Below are positions 1 through 6,073 of a DNA stretch of 7,069 nucleotides, in pieces (within the stretch, counting starts at the first letter, position 1; every line of letters starts with the position of its first letter). Below the pieces are notes generated by a model that saw only the letters and a list, made by a program, of their open reading frames with translations, made no database searches and was not told the DNA's origin. The position numbers were made by a program, and so were the translations under genes. Source of the stretch: Euzebyaceae bacterium. GTDB lineage: Bacteria > Actinomycetota > Nitriliruptoria > Euzebyales > Egibacteraceae. Location of the stretch: NCBI GenBank assembly GCA_013696915.1, contig JACCXR010000279.1:1-7069 (forward strand). The letters are read 5' to 3'.

Positions 1-94
1 CACCGGCCCCTCCCCCGCCGCGACGGCCACCGGCCCCTCCCCCGCCGCGACGGCCACCGGGCCCTCCCCCGCCGCGATGGCCACCGGGCCCTCC
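1..94 (+). repeat. 27-bp in-frame tandem repeat (minisatellite) encoding TGPSPAATA
   Basis: Units at 1-27 and 28-54 are identical. The unit at 55-81 differs at two bases: a synonymous Gly codon change, and ACG to ATG. The fourth unit starts at 82 and matches the third for 13 bases before diverging at 95. Because 27 is divisible by three, each unit adds nine residues (Thr, Gly, Pro, Ser, Ala rich) to the N-terminal linker of the carboxypeptidase. The array reaches the window edge, so its copy number is unknown. Such a linker would separate a membrane or secretion signal from the catalytic domain; that role is inferred. Confidence 0.9.
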
Positions 95-1465
95 ATCGCC
101 CACACGGACGCCGGCCCGTCCGCCCTCACCCGCCGGCTCGACGACCTGCTTGCCACGGCGCCGCTGCCGGATCGCCTCGGGGTCTTCGTCGCCGACGGCA
201 ACGGAGACGAGGTCTTCAACCACGACGGCCGGGCCCTGCTCGTGCCCGCCTCCGCCGAGAAGCTCGTGACCGCCGCAGCCGCACTGGCCGCGCTCGGGCC
301 TGGCTTCCGCTACGAGACCCGCGTGAACGCCACCGCCGACGTCGGGCCCGACGGCGTCCTGACCGGCGACCTCATCCTCGTCGGCGACGGCGACCCCGCG
401 CTGGCGACGCCGCTGTTCGGGACGCAGGTCGAGCCCGACCGGCCGCGCACCCCCCTGGAGTCGCTCGCCGACCAGATCGTGGCCGCCGGCGTCCGCACCG
501 TCACCGGCCGGCTGCTCGGCGACCCGACGGTCCTCCCCGACGAGCCGGCGGCCGCCGGGTGGCTCGACCGCTACTTCACCGAACTGGACGCCACGCGCGT
601 GTCCGGGCTGACCGTCGAGGCGGGCCGCCAGCTGTACTTCGAGGGCGAGCAGCTGCGGGCGCGCGCCGCCGCGGATCCGGCGCAGGAGGCCGCCGCATCC
701 CTGTACTTCCTGCTCCTCGAACGAGGCGTGACCGTCGCGGGAGGACCCGCAGCCACCCGTGCGCCGCCCGCGACCCCGGTCGCGCTCGGCGCCGTGGAGA
801 GCCCGCCACTGGTCGACCTGCTCCGCCACATGATCCAGCACAGCGAGAACCACATGGCCGACGCCATCTTCCGCACGGTGGGCCGCGTCGACGGCGGCGC
901 GGGGACGTGGGCGGCGGCGGCGGCCGCCGCGGAACGCGAGCTCGACGGGCTCGGCCTCGATTGGGACGGGGTGGTGCTGGCCGACGGGTCCGGCCTGTCG
1001 CGCGACGACCGGCTGTCCGCCGGGTTCCTCGTGCACCTCGATCGGGGCATGACCGCGTCGAGCGGCGGCGACATCTGGCAGGACCTGATGGCGGTCGCCG
1101 GTGAGAGCGGCACCCTCCGCCGGCGCCTGGTCGGCACGGTGGCCGAGCACCGCCTCAGCGGCAAGACCGGGTCTCTGGAGGGGGTGCGCTCGCTCGCCGG
1201 CAGCGTCGCGGGTCCCGACGGCGACCGGCTGCACTTCGCCGTTGTCGGCAACGACCTCGACGGCGAGGCGGTGCAGGTGGTCCGAGCGCTTCAGGACGCG
1301 GTCGCGCTCGCCCTGGCCCAGGACCTCTACGCCTGCCACGAGCCGCTGCCGAGTCTGACCCCGCCGTCCCCGTCTCCGCCGGCCAGAGACGGTCAGCCGG
1401 CCGGTGCCGAGCCGGAGCAGACCGCGCTGCCGCCCGCCGACGAGCTCATCCCCTGCGCGGCCTGA
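2..1465 (+). CDS. dacB: D-alanyl-D-alanine carboxypeptidase/endopeptidase, PBP4 type (peptidase S13), 5'-partial
   Basis: This is a penicillin-binding protein of the S13 family, which trims or cleaves peptidoglycan stem peptides outside the membrane. Counting from the ATG at 77, the three active-site motifs are in order: SxxK as SAEK at residues 59-62, SxN as SEN at 256-258 (within SENHMAD), and KTG at 363-365. Family signatures GDGDPAL (103-109) and DGSGLSRDDRLSA (303-315) are also present. After the catalytic core comes a Pro-rich, probably disordered tail (about 424-462). The frame stays open back to base 2, and the upstream codons encode two and a half more copies of the peptide TGPSPAATA. 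The ATG at 77 is an ACG-to-ATG change inside that repeat and has no Shine-Dalgarno sequence. The true start and the expected signal peptide are therefore probably upstream of the window. The family assignment is firm; whether its main activity is carboxypeptidase or endopeptidase cannot be told. Confidence 0.92.
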   Translation, partial: TGPSPAATATGPSPAATATGPSPAAMATGPSIAHTDAGPSALTRRLDDLLATAPLPDRLGVFVADGNGDEVFNHDGRALLVPASAEKLVTAAAALAALGPGFRYETRVNATADVGPDGVLTGDLILVGDGDPALATPLFGTQVEPDRPRTPLESLADQIVAAGVRTVTGRLLGDPTVLPDEPAAAGWLDRYFTELDATRVSGLTVEAGRQLYFEGEQLRARAAADPAQEAAASLYFLLLERGVTVAGGPAATRAPPATPVALGAVESPPLVDLLRHMIQHSENHMADAIFRTVGRVDGGAGTWAAAAAAAERELDGLGLDWDGVVLADGSGLSRDDRLSAGFLVHLDRGMTASSGGDIWQDLMAVAGESGTLRRRLVGTVAEHRLSGKTGSLEGVRSLAGSVAGPDGDRLHFAVVGNDLDGEAVQVVRALQDAVALALAQDLYACHEPLPSLTPPSPSPPARDGQPAGAEPEQTALPPADELIPCAA

Positions 1466-1507
1466 CCCAGGTGTTGCGGCGTCCGTGGGGGGGACGACCC
1501 GCCGCTC

Positions 1508-1526
1508 CAGGCCACGCAGCGGCCTG
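1508..1526 (+). terminator. possible hairpin terminator after the carboxypeptidase gene
   Basis: CAGGCC (1508-1513) and GGCCTG (1521-1526) form a 6-bp stem with a 7-nt loop, 43 nt past the stop codon. There is no T-run, which is common in high-GC actinobacteria but leaves the assignment weak. Confidence 0.3.
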
Positions 1527-1599
1527 CCACAGGGGTGTCGACAGCGCCCACGATTCCATCCCGACGTCCAGAAGGGCGGGCAGCAGGGAAACGCCCCAC

Positions 1600-1631
1600 G
1601 GTCAGCCTCGTAGCTGACCCGCGTCGGGTCA
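1600..1631. terminator. overlapping hairpins between convergent genes
   Basis: GGTCAGC (1600-1606) pairs with GCTGACC (1613-1619) around a 6-nt loop. TGACCC (1615-1620) pairs with GGGTCA (1626-1631) around a 5-nt loop. The two share bases, so only one can form at a time. They lie between the convergent carboxypeptidase and ClC genes, and the second includes the ClC stop codon. A bidirectional terminator is plausible, but no T-run is visible on either strand. Confidence 0.35.
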
Positions 1632-3347
1632 CTCCCTGTTGCGGCGCCGCCTGCCGTGCTCGTACAGGGTGAGGGCGTCGCCGTCGGCGACGAGGTTTGG
1701 CGCTTTGGGCGTGTCGACCCGCTGGGTTTCGTAGATCCCGCGGTGGGAGGAGCAGATGTAGGCGATGACGCAGCCCAGGGCGACGTAGGGCAGCGCGCCG
1801 GTGCCGAACAGCTCCAACCCCATTATCGTGCAGGCGAGCGGCGTGTTGGTCGCGGCGGCGAACACCGCCACGAACCCGACCGCGGCGAGGAGCTCGACCG
1901 GAACGCCGAGCAGTGCGGCGAGCGCCGCGCCGAGCGTCGCGCCGATCACGAACAGCGGGGTCACCTCACCACCCTGGAACCCCGACCCGAGTGTCACGGC
2001 GGTGAACAGCAGCTTGAGCAGGAAGGCGCCCGCGAACAGCTCCCCACCGGTGAGCGCCCGGCCGATCAGCGGCAGGGAGAGGCCAAGGTAATCGGTCGTC
2101 CCGGCCATCAGCGTGAGGCCGATCACCGCGACACCGCCGATCAGCGGCCGCGCAGGCGGCCAGGGGACGAACCGGGCGTACAGCCGCTTGATCGCGTAGA
2201 TGAGCTCGATGAACAGGACGCTGGCCAGGCCGAAGGCCAGCGCGGCGAGCGCGACGGCCCCCAGCAAACCGGCTTCCAGGGGAACGTCGGCAAGCTGCAC
2301 CGTCGGGGTGACGTCGTGGGGCAGGTGCAGTACCTGCGTCGCGATGTTGCCGACGATCGAGGCGGTCAGGGCCGGCAGGAGCGCGTCGTAGCGGATCCGA
2401 CCGACCGACTGCACCTCCAAACCGAACACCGCCCCGGCGAGCGGCACGCTGAAGACCGACCCGAACCCGCCCGACACCGCCGCGATGAGCATGATCCGCC
2501 GGTCCTCGCGGCGCAGCCCGACCATGCGGGAGAAGCCATCGGTGAGGCTGCTACTCATCTGTATCGCGGTGCCCTCGCGACCGGCCGACCCCCCGAACAG
2601 GTGGGTGACCCAGGTGCCGATGAGCACCAGCGGAGCGAGCCGGCGGGGCACCCAGGACTCGTCGCTCGACGGCTTGTCGCCCTCCGGGGCGACGCCGTGG
2701 ATCTCATCGAGGATGAGCGCGTTCCCGCTCCCCGCTCGCCCACCCACGTAGTGGTAGGCCAGCCCGACGGCGAACCCGCCCAGCGGCAGGAAGGCGAGCA
2801 GCCATGGCGACGCCTCCCGAGCCGAGGTGACCAGCCCCAGCCCGTACAGGAACACCGCCGCCGAGGCGCCCGCCAGCACGCCGACAACCGCGCCCAGCGC
2901 CAACCACTTCAGCAGATGGCGGAGCAGCGCGGACTGCTCCCGAGCCTCAGTGTGGAAGGCGCGGGGGCCCAGGGCCCACCACCGGGTCAGCCGGCCACGA
3001 AGGCTGCTCCTGCGCCGCTCAACGGCATCGTCGCGATAGCGCTGCAGCCCGGCGCGCGCGTCGTCGTCCGAGCTGTCGAATCTGCACCACTCGCAGACCG
3101 GCGCGGACGCGGCCTGGCCGCAGCACGGGCACATGCCACCCCGCGGGTTGCCCTCCGCGAGCCACGCCTTGCGGACCAAAGAGTCGCTGGTACGCAGATG
3201 GGCGATCTCCTGGCGGCGGCGCAGCACCTTCATGGCGTTCGGGTCGGCGGGGTCGTGCCTGCACCACGGGCAGGCTGCACCTGGCGGGACGGGAGCGAAG
3301 CAGCGGTGGCATGGACCGCGGCCCGAACGTTTCGACGGCTCCGCCAT
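1629..3347 (-). CDS. ClC-family (CLC-F-like) anion channel/antiporter with N-terminal double zinc ribbon
   Basis: This is a membrane anion transporter of the ClC superfamily, about 572 residues from the start chosen here. Residues 1-90 carry two zinc-ribbon-like units: C13xxC16...C26xxC29 and C73xxC76...C85xxC88. A charged, probably helical linker follows, and then from about residue 143 the multi-helix ClC core. Filter motifs are GSGNAL followed by DEIH (206-217), GREGT with gating Glu258 (256-260), and GSGFQGGEVTP (454-464); ATNTPLACTIMG (499-510) is also typical. GREGT plus DEIH resembles the CLC-F fluoride/proton antiporter subgroup rather than the GSGIP/GREGP chloride types, so fluoride export is possible but unproven. 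I chose ATG 3347 because GGAG lies 6 nt upstream. An in-frame ATG at 3410 would add 21 residues but has no ribosome binding site. The gene is divergent from the amide cluster. Confidence 0.88.
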   Translation of the reverse strand: MAEPSKRSGRGPCHRCFAPVPPGAACPWCRHDPADPNAMKVLRRRQEIAHLRTSDSLVRKAWLAEGNPRGGMCPCCGQAASAPVCEWCRFDSSDDDARAGLQRYRDDAVERRRSSLRGRLTRWWALGPRAFHTEAREQSALLRHLLKWLALGAVVGVLAGASAAVFLYGLGLVTSAREASPWLLAFLPLGGFAVGLAYHYVGGRAGSGNALILDEIHGVAPEGDKPSSDESWVPRRLAPLVLIGTWVTHLFGGSAGREGTAIQMSSSLTDGFSRMVGLRREDRRIMLIAAVSGGFGSVFSVPLAGAVFGLEVQSVGRIRYDALLPALTASIVGNIATQVLHLPHDVTPTVQLADVPLEAGLLGAVALAALAFGLASVLFIELIYAIKRLYARFVPWPPARPLIGGVAVIGLTLMAGTTDYLGLSLPLIGRALTGGELFAGAFLLKLLFTAVTLGSGFQGGEVTPLFVIGATLGAALAALLGVPVELLAAVGFVAVFAAATNTPLACTIMGLELFGTGALPYVALGCVIAYICSSHRGIYETQRVDTPKAPNLVADGDALTLYEHGRRRRNRE

Positions 3348-3360
3348 CGCAGTCTCCGCG
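3348..3360 (-). promoter_or_regulatory. ribosome binding site that decides the ClC start
   Basis: On the minus strand the sequence reads GCGGAGACTGCG directly before the ATG at 3347. GGAG is 6 nt from the start codon. The alternative ATG at 3410 is preceded by a C/G/T-rich stretch without an AGG-like core. Confidence 0.6.
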
Positions 3361-3407
3361 CCGTGCTCATCAAATGGCAGGGCCGCCGGCGCTCGGTCCC
3401 GCCAGAC

Positions 3408-3476
3408 CATGCCGACCGAGGTCGACCTGCCAGGTGGGAGTCATTATGCCGACCTCCGGCTATGCCGACCTGTGCC
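3408..3476. repeat. three copies of a TATGCCGACC-type direct repeat in the divergent promoter region
   Basis: On the + strand, CATGCCGACC (3408-3417), TATGCCGACC (3445-3454) and TATGCCGACC (3461-3470) share nine or ten bases. The last two begin imperfect 16-bp tandem units (3445-3460 and 3461-3476). On the minus strand they read GGTCGGCATA. Nearby are a perfect 10-bp palindrome AGGTCGACCT (3419-3428) and the overlapping inverted repeat ACCTG-C-CAGGT (3425-3435). The arrangement suggests regulator binding sites upstream of the ClC gene. No regulator gene is in the window. Confidence 0.5.
3443..3448 (-). promoter_or_regulatory. possible -10 box for the ClC gene
   Basis: The minus strand reads CATAAT, one base from the TATAAT consensus and unusually AT-rich for this region. 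It would start a transcript near 3436, leaving a leader of about 90 nt before the ATG at 3347. No good -35 element is seen at the expected distance, as in many actinobacterial promoters. The box overlaps one copy of the GGTCGGCATA repeat, so a bound regulator could block it. Confidence 0.35.
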
Positions 3477-3516
3477 TGCAGCTCGTGACTGACGGAGTCG
3501 AGTCGGGCACGACCCC

Positions 3517-3545
3517 TTGACAGACGCCGTGGGGCGGGCGAGTGT
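3517..3545 (+). promoter_or_regulatory. possible promoter of the fmdB-amiS-fmdA cluster
   Basis: A perfect TTGACA sits at 3517-3522. At 17 bp spacing is GAGTGT (3540-3545), a poor -10 that keeps only the A at position 2 and the T at position 6. Transcription would start near 3552, about 60 nt before the fmdB ATG. The -35 match is strong; the promoter as a whole is tentative. Confidence 0.4.
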
Positions 3546-3546
3546 C

Positions 3547-3576
3547 CCCGCACGGGATCCTTGGGGGTCCTGCGGG
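3547..3576 (+). promoter_or_regulatory. strong leader hairpin upstream of fmdB
   Basis: CCCGCA (3547-3552) pairs with TGCGGG (3571-3576). After a 2-nt bulge (3553-3554), GGATCC (3555-3560) pairs with GGGTCC (3565-3570), leaving a TTGG tetraloop. That gives 12 pairs, including one G-T. An alternative stem upstream, CCGTGGGG (3527-3534) with CCC and CACGG in 3546-3555, would compete for the same bases. No T-run follows. The hairpin could be an attenuator or leader structure, or a terminator for upstream transcription. I do not recognise a known riboswitch. Confidence 0.4.
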
Positions 3577-3611
3577 AAGCATGTTGGGCGGAGAGACGAG
3601 GCTGGCATTCC

Positions 3612-3902
3612 ATGGCCACGTACGAATTCCGATGCACTGACGATGGCGTCTTCGACGTGGTGGCGCCCATGGGGAAGGCCGGGCAGCGGCAGGCCTGTCC
3701 GACCTGCGGACATGACAGCGCGCGCGTCTTCGCCGCACCGATGCTCGGCCTCGCCGACCGCAGGATCGTGGCGGCCCTTGACCGGGCGGACAAGACCCGG
3801 GACGAGCCGGACGTCGTGACGTCGCTGCCGGCGTCGGGCGCGCGGAAGCGGACGCGGACGGCTCCACCCAACCCTGCGCTCAATCGCTTGCCGCGCCCCT
3901 GA
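3612..3902 (+). CDS. fmdB: FmdB-family zinc-ribbon protein, degenerate first knuckle
   Basis: This is a small 96-residue protein of the FmdB family, proposed in the literature as a regulatory or accessory partner of amidases. The N-terminus MATYEFRC matches the family's M-P/A-TYEYRC signature. Normally two CxxC pairs bind zinc. Here the first is Cys8 with Asp at position 11 (codon 3642-3644) where Cys is expected, while the second, C29xxC32 followed by Gly, is intact. The C-terminus from about residue 75 is basic and Pro-rich and looks disordered. I chose ATG 3612 over an in-frame ATG at 3561 because the family signature begins there; GAGG (3598-3601) is 10 nt upstream, and 3561 lies inside the leader hairpin. 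It is first in the amide cluster, 53 nt before amiS, which supports a role with the amidase. Zinc binding by three cysteines alone is uncertain. Confidence 0.85.
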   Translation: MATYEFRCTDDGVFDVVAPMGKAGQRQACPTCGHDSARVFAAPMLGLADRRIVAALDRADKTRDEPDVVTSLPASGARKRTRTAPPNPALNRLPRP

Positions 3903-3906
3903 CACA

Positions 3907-3922
3907 CCTCGCCGCGGCGAGG
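3907..3922. promoter_or_regulatory. perfect 16-bp palindrome between fmdB and amiS
   Basis: CCTCGCCGCGGCGAGG is its own reverse complement. It starts five bases past the fmdB stop and ends 33 bases before the amiS start. It could be a protein-binding site or a short RNA hairpin that changes amiS expression relative to fmdB. Function is unknown. Confidence 0.45.
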
Positions 3923-3955
3923 CCAACCGAACGAGAGCGAGAGGTGAGCTGACCA

Positions 3956-4597
3956 ATGGGCAGTGTCGGGCTCCTGTACGTCGGTGCCGTGCTGTTTCTC
4001 AACGGCGCCATGCTGCTCGGGTGGGTCGAGGGCAAGTCGGCCGCGCCGCTGAACATCTTCGTCGGCTTGCTCCAGGTGGTCACGCCGACCTACCTCATCT
4101 TCGCGTCCGGCGGCGACGCCGACGTCATCCTCGGGGCGTCGGGCCTCTACCTGTTCGGCTTCACGTACCTCTACGTCGCGTTCAACCTGCTCGGCGACCT
4201 CGACGGCACCGGGCTCGGTTACTTCTCCCTGTTCGTGGCTGTCTGCGCGGTCGTGTACGCGGGAGTGAACTTCTTTCGCTTCGGCGACAATGCCTTCGGA
4301 GTGATCTGGCTCTACTGGGCGTTCCTGTGGACGCTGTTCTTCCTCGTGCTGGGCCTCAAGAAGGAGTCGCTCACCCGCTACACGGGCGCGGTCACTCTCA
4401 TCCAGGGCATCGTCACGGGCGCCATCCCGGCGTTCCTGCTCCTCGTCGGGCGCTGGGGGCAGGACGACGGCCTCATGACGCTCGCCCTGGCGGCCTTCGG
4501 GATCGTCGTCTTCGGGGCCCTGTACCCGCGGCTTGGGCCCCCCGCCCCGGCGACGACGGCGAAGGTGCCCTCCGGCGGCGTGCCGCTGGACTTGTGA
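3956..4597 (+). CDS. amiS: AmiS/UreI-family short-chain amide or urea channel
   Basis: This is an inner-membrane transport protein, 213 residues, of the AmiS/UreI family, whose members let urea or short aliphatic amides cross the membrane beside amidases or ureases. Hydrophobic segments lie at about residues 3-23, 31-51, 58-79, 89-107, 112-134, 143-165 and 172-192. Family-like stretches include GLLYVGAVLFLNGAMLLG near the N-terminus, LQVVTPTYLIFASG (39-52), GFTYLYVAFN (68-77) and WLYWAFLW (118-125). The C-terminal 20 residues are Pro/Ala-rich. The start at 3956 has AGGTGAG 8-9 nt upstream. Its position between fmdB and fmdA indicates uptake of the formamidase substrate, so an amide is likelier than urea, but urea cannot be excluded. 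No urease genes are in the window. Confidence 0.92.
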   Translation: MGSVGLLYVGAVLFLNGAMLLGWVEGKSAAPLNIFVGLLQVVTPTYLIFASGGDADVILGASGLYLFGFTYLYVAFNLLGDLDGTGLGYFSLFVAVCAVVYAGVNFFRFGDNAFGVIWLYWAFLWTLFFLVLGLKKESLTRYTGAVTLIQGIVTGAIPAFLLLVGRWGQDDGLMTLALAAFGIVVFGALYPRLGPPAPATTAKVPSGGVPLDL

Positions 4598-4605
4598 CGC
4601 CGCTG

Positions 4606-4670
4606 GCTGGAAGCGCGCGGAGCGCCACAGCCGTCAGCTCGAGAGATCGGAGTGCCTGGCGCTCACCAGC
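4606..4670 (+). promoter_or_regulatory. intercistronic stem-loop between amiS and fmdA
   Basis: In the 115-nt gap, GAGCGCCA (4620-4627) pairs perfectly with TGGCGCTC (4657-4664) around a 29-nt loop. GCTGG (4606-4610) and CCAGC (4666-4670) can extend the stem after an uneven interior loop. It could act as a partial terminator or an mRNA processing or stabilising structure. No clear promoter for fmdA is seen in the gap. Confidence 0.3.
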
Positions 4671-4712
4671 CCCTCACTACCCCTGTAGTCGGACGATGCG
4701 GAAGGAGCGGCA

Positions 4713-5963
4713 ATGCCTGAAATCGTGTTCCCCCTCGATTCCACCAAGAGGTTCACCGAACAAGAGATCGTCGGCCACAACCGGTGGCACCCGGACATCC
4801 CGGCGCAGGTCCACGTCAAGCCAGGGGACTCCTTCCGCGTGGACTGCCGGGAGTGGTTCGACGGCGCGATCCACAACGACGACTCCGCCGAGGACGTGCG
4901 CGACGCGCCGTTGTCGACCGTGCATGTGCTCAGCGGCCCCATCGCGGTGGAGGGCGCCGAGCCCGGCGACCTCCTGATCGTCGACATCCTCGACGTCGGT
5001 CCCATCCCCCAGGAGGTCGGCCCGCTGGCTGGCCAGGGCTGGGGCTACACCGGCATCTTCGCCACGGAGAACGGCGGCGGCTTCCTGACCGAGCAGTTCC
5101 CGGACGCCTACAAGGTGATCTGGGACTTCAGCGGCCAGACCGCGACATCGCGGCACGTCCCGCACGTCTCCTTCACCGGCATCGTCCACCCCGGCCTGAT
5201 GGGCACAGCGCCGTCAGCCGACCTGCTCGCCCGGTGGAACAAGCGCGAGGGCGATCTCATCGCCACCGACCCCAATCGCGTCCCGCCGCTGGCGCTGCCG
5301 CCCGAGCCCAGGGACGCCGTCCTCGGGACCCTGACCGGTGACGAGTACGACCGGGTCGCCGGGGAGGGCGCCCGGACCGCGCCACCGCGGGAGAACGGCG
5401 GCAACCAGGACATCAAGAACCTCACCAAGGGCTCGCGGGTCTTCTACCCGGTCTTCGTCTCCGGGGCGAAGCTGTCCATGGGCGACCTTCACTTCTCCCA
5501 AGGGGACGGGGAGATCACCTTCTGCGGGGCAATCGAGATGGGCGGGTACATGGACCTGCACGTCGACGTCATCAAGGGCGGGATGGACACCTACGGGGTG
5601 TCGGAGAACGCGATCTTCATGCCGGGCAGGGTGGACCCGCGGTACAGCGAGTGGCTCGCCTTCTCGGGCACTTCGGTGACGCTCGACGGGGTGCAGCACT
5701 ACCTGGACTCGCACCTGTCCTATCAGCGCGCGTGCCTCCACGCCATCGACTACCTCACCAAGTTCGGCTACAGCCCCGAGCAGGCCTACATGATCCTGGG
5801 AGCAGCCCCCATCGAGGGGCGGCTGTCCGGTGTCGTGGACATCCCGAACTCCTGTTCGACGGTATACATCCCGACGGCGATCTTCGACTTCGACGTCCGT
5901 CCGTCGGCCAACGGCCCGCACCAGGTCGATCCGGGCATGGGCGTGCCGAAGGCGAGCTTCTAG
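4713..5963 (+). CDS. fmdA: formamidase (acetamidase/formamidase family, FmdA)
   Basis: This is a cytoplasmic amidohydrolase that splits formamide, and in some relatives other short amides, into ammonia and the acid. At 416 residues it has the usual family length. Conserved blocks are HNRWHPDIP (22-30), SGPIAVEGAEPGD (74-86), GIVHPGLMGTAPS (156-168), PPRENGGNQDIKNL (224-237) and SMGDLHFSQGDGEITFCG (255-272), then MGGYMDLHVDVIKGG (276-290). No signal peptide is seen. The start has AGGAG (4703-4707) 5 nt upstream. It follows amiS by 115 nt, and a strong terminator lies 19 nt after its stop, so it is the last gene of the cluster. Formamide is inferred as the main substrate from overall similarity to FmdA; acetamide remains possible. 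Confidence 0.93.
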   Translation: MPEIVFPLDSTKRFTEQEIVGHNRWHPDIPAQVHVKPGDSFRVDCREWFDGAIHNDDSAEDVRDAPLSTVHVLSGPIAVEGAEPGDLLIVDILDVGPIPQEVGPLAGQGWGYTGIFATENGGGFLTEQFPDAYKVIWDFSGQTATSRHVPHVSFTGIVHPGLMGTAPSADLLARWNKREGDLIATDPNRVPPLALPPEPRDAVLGTLTGDEYDRVAGEGARTAPPRENGGNQDIKNLTKGSRVFYPVFVSGAKLSMGDLHFSQGDGEITFCGAIEMGGYMDLHVDVIKGGMDTYGVSENAIFMPGRVDPRYSEWLAFSGTSVTLDGVQHYLDSHLSYQRACLHAIDYLTKFGYSPEQAYMILGAAPIEGRLSGVVDIPNSCSTVYIPTAIFDFDVRPSANGPHQVDPGMGVPKASF

Positions 5964-5982
5964 CGGGCAGCTCGCGCTCCGG

Positions 5983-6015
5983 GGGAGGGGCGGGCCGCAT
6001 CGGCCCGCCCCTCCC
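5983..6015 (+). terminator. GC-rich terminator hairpin after fmdA
   Basis: GGGAGGGGCGGGCC (5983-5996) and GGCCCGCCCCTCCC (6002-6015) are perfect reverse complements: a 14-bp stem with a 5-nt GCATC loop. It lies 19 nt past the fmdA stop. No T-run follows, as often seen in actinobacteria. It should end most fmdB-amiS-fmdA transcripts. Confidence 0.8.
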
Positions 6016-6073
6016 TGCCGTGCACGCCAGCGAGCCGCCAAGCGGGTGCTCTGCGGTGTCACCGGCGTCGTCG

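Noticed and set aside
1..94. Repeat array considered as a CRISPR fragment.
   Set aside because: The units are directly adjacent with no unique spacers and keep the reading frame of the carboxypeptidase.
559..1251. Alternative-frame open stretches on both strands within the carboxypeptidase gene.
   Set aside because: Their products are Arg/Ala/Pro-rich with no motif, and the S13 active-site motifs fix the true frame.
3421..3480. Possible fluoride riboswitch upstream of the CLC-F-like gene: the minus strand reads ATAATGACTCCCAC, like the 3' end of that motif.
   Set aside because: The expected 5' GATG-containing hairpin and the helix between it and the 3' segment are missing. The only GGAG partner is immediately upstream, which leaves no room for the fold. 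A covariance-model search would settle it.
1656..3488. Open frame of about 610 codons on the + strand, antisense to the ClC gene.
   Set aside because: The product is low-complexity (Arg, Gln, Glu, Gly rich) with no family motif, and it mirrors a clear ClC gene. It is a by-product of high GC content.
4021..4977. Open frame of about 318 codons on the + strand overlapping amiS and fmdA in another frame.
   Set aside because: The product is Arg/Pro-rich low complexity, while the overlapping frames encode clear AmiS and FmdA proteins.
5651..6073. Longer N-terminal extension of the HD protein, open back to 5651.
   Set aside because: The extension would overlap the end of fmdA and the terminator, and it reads as low-complexity sequence. 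The protein similarity begins near 6074.
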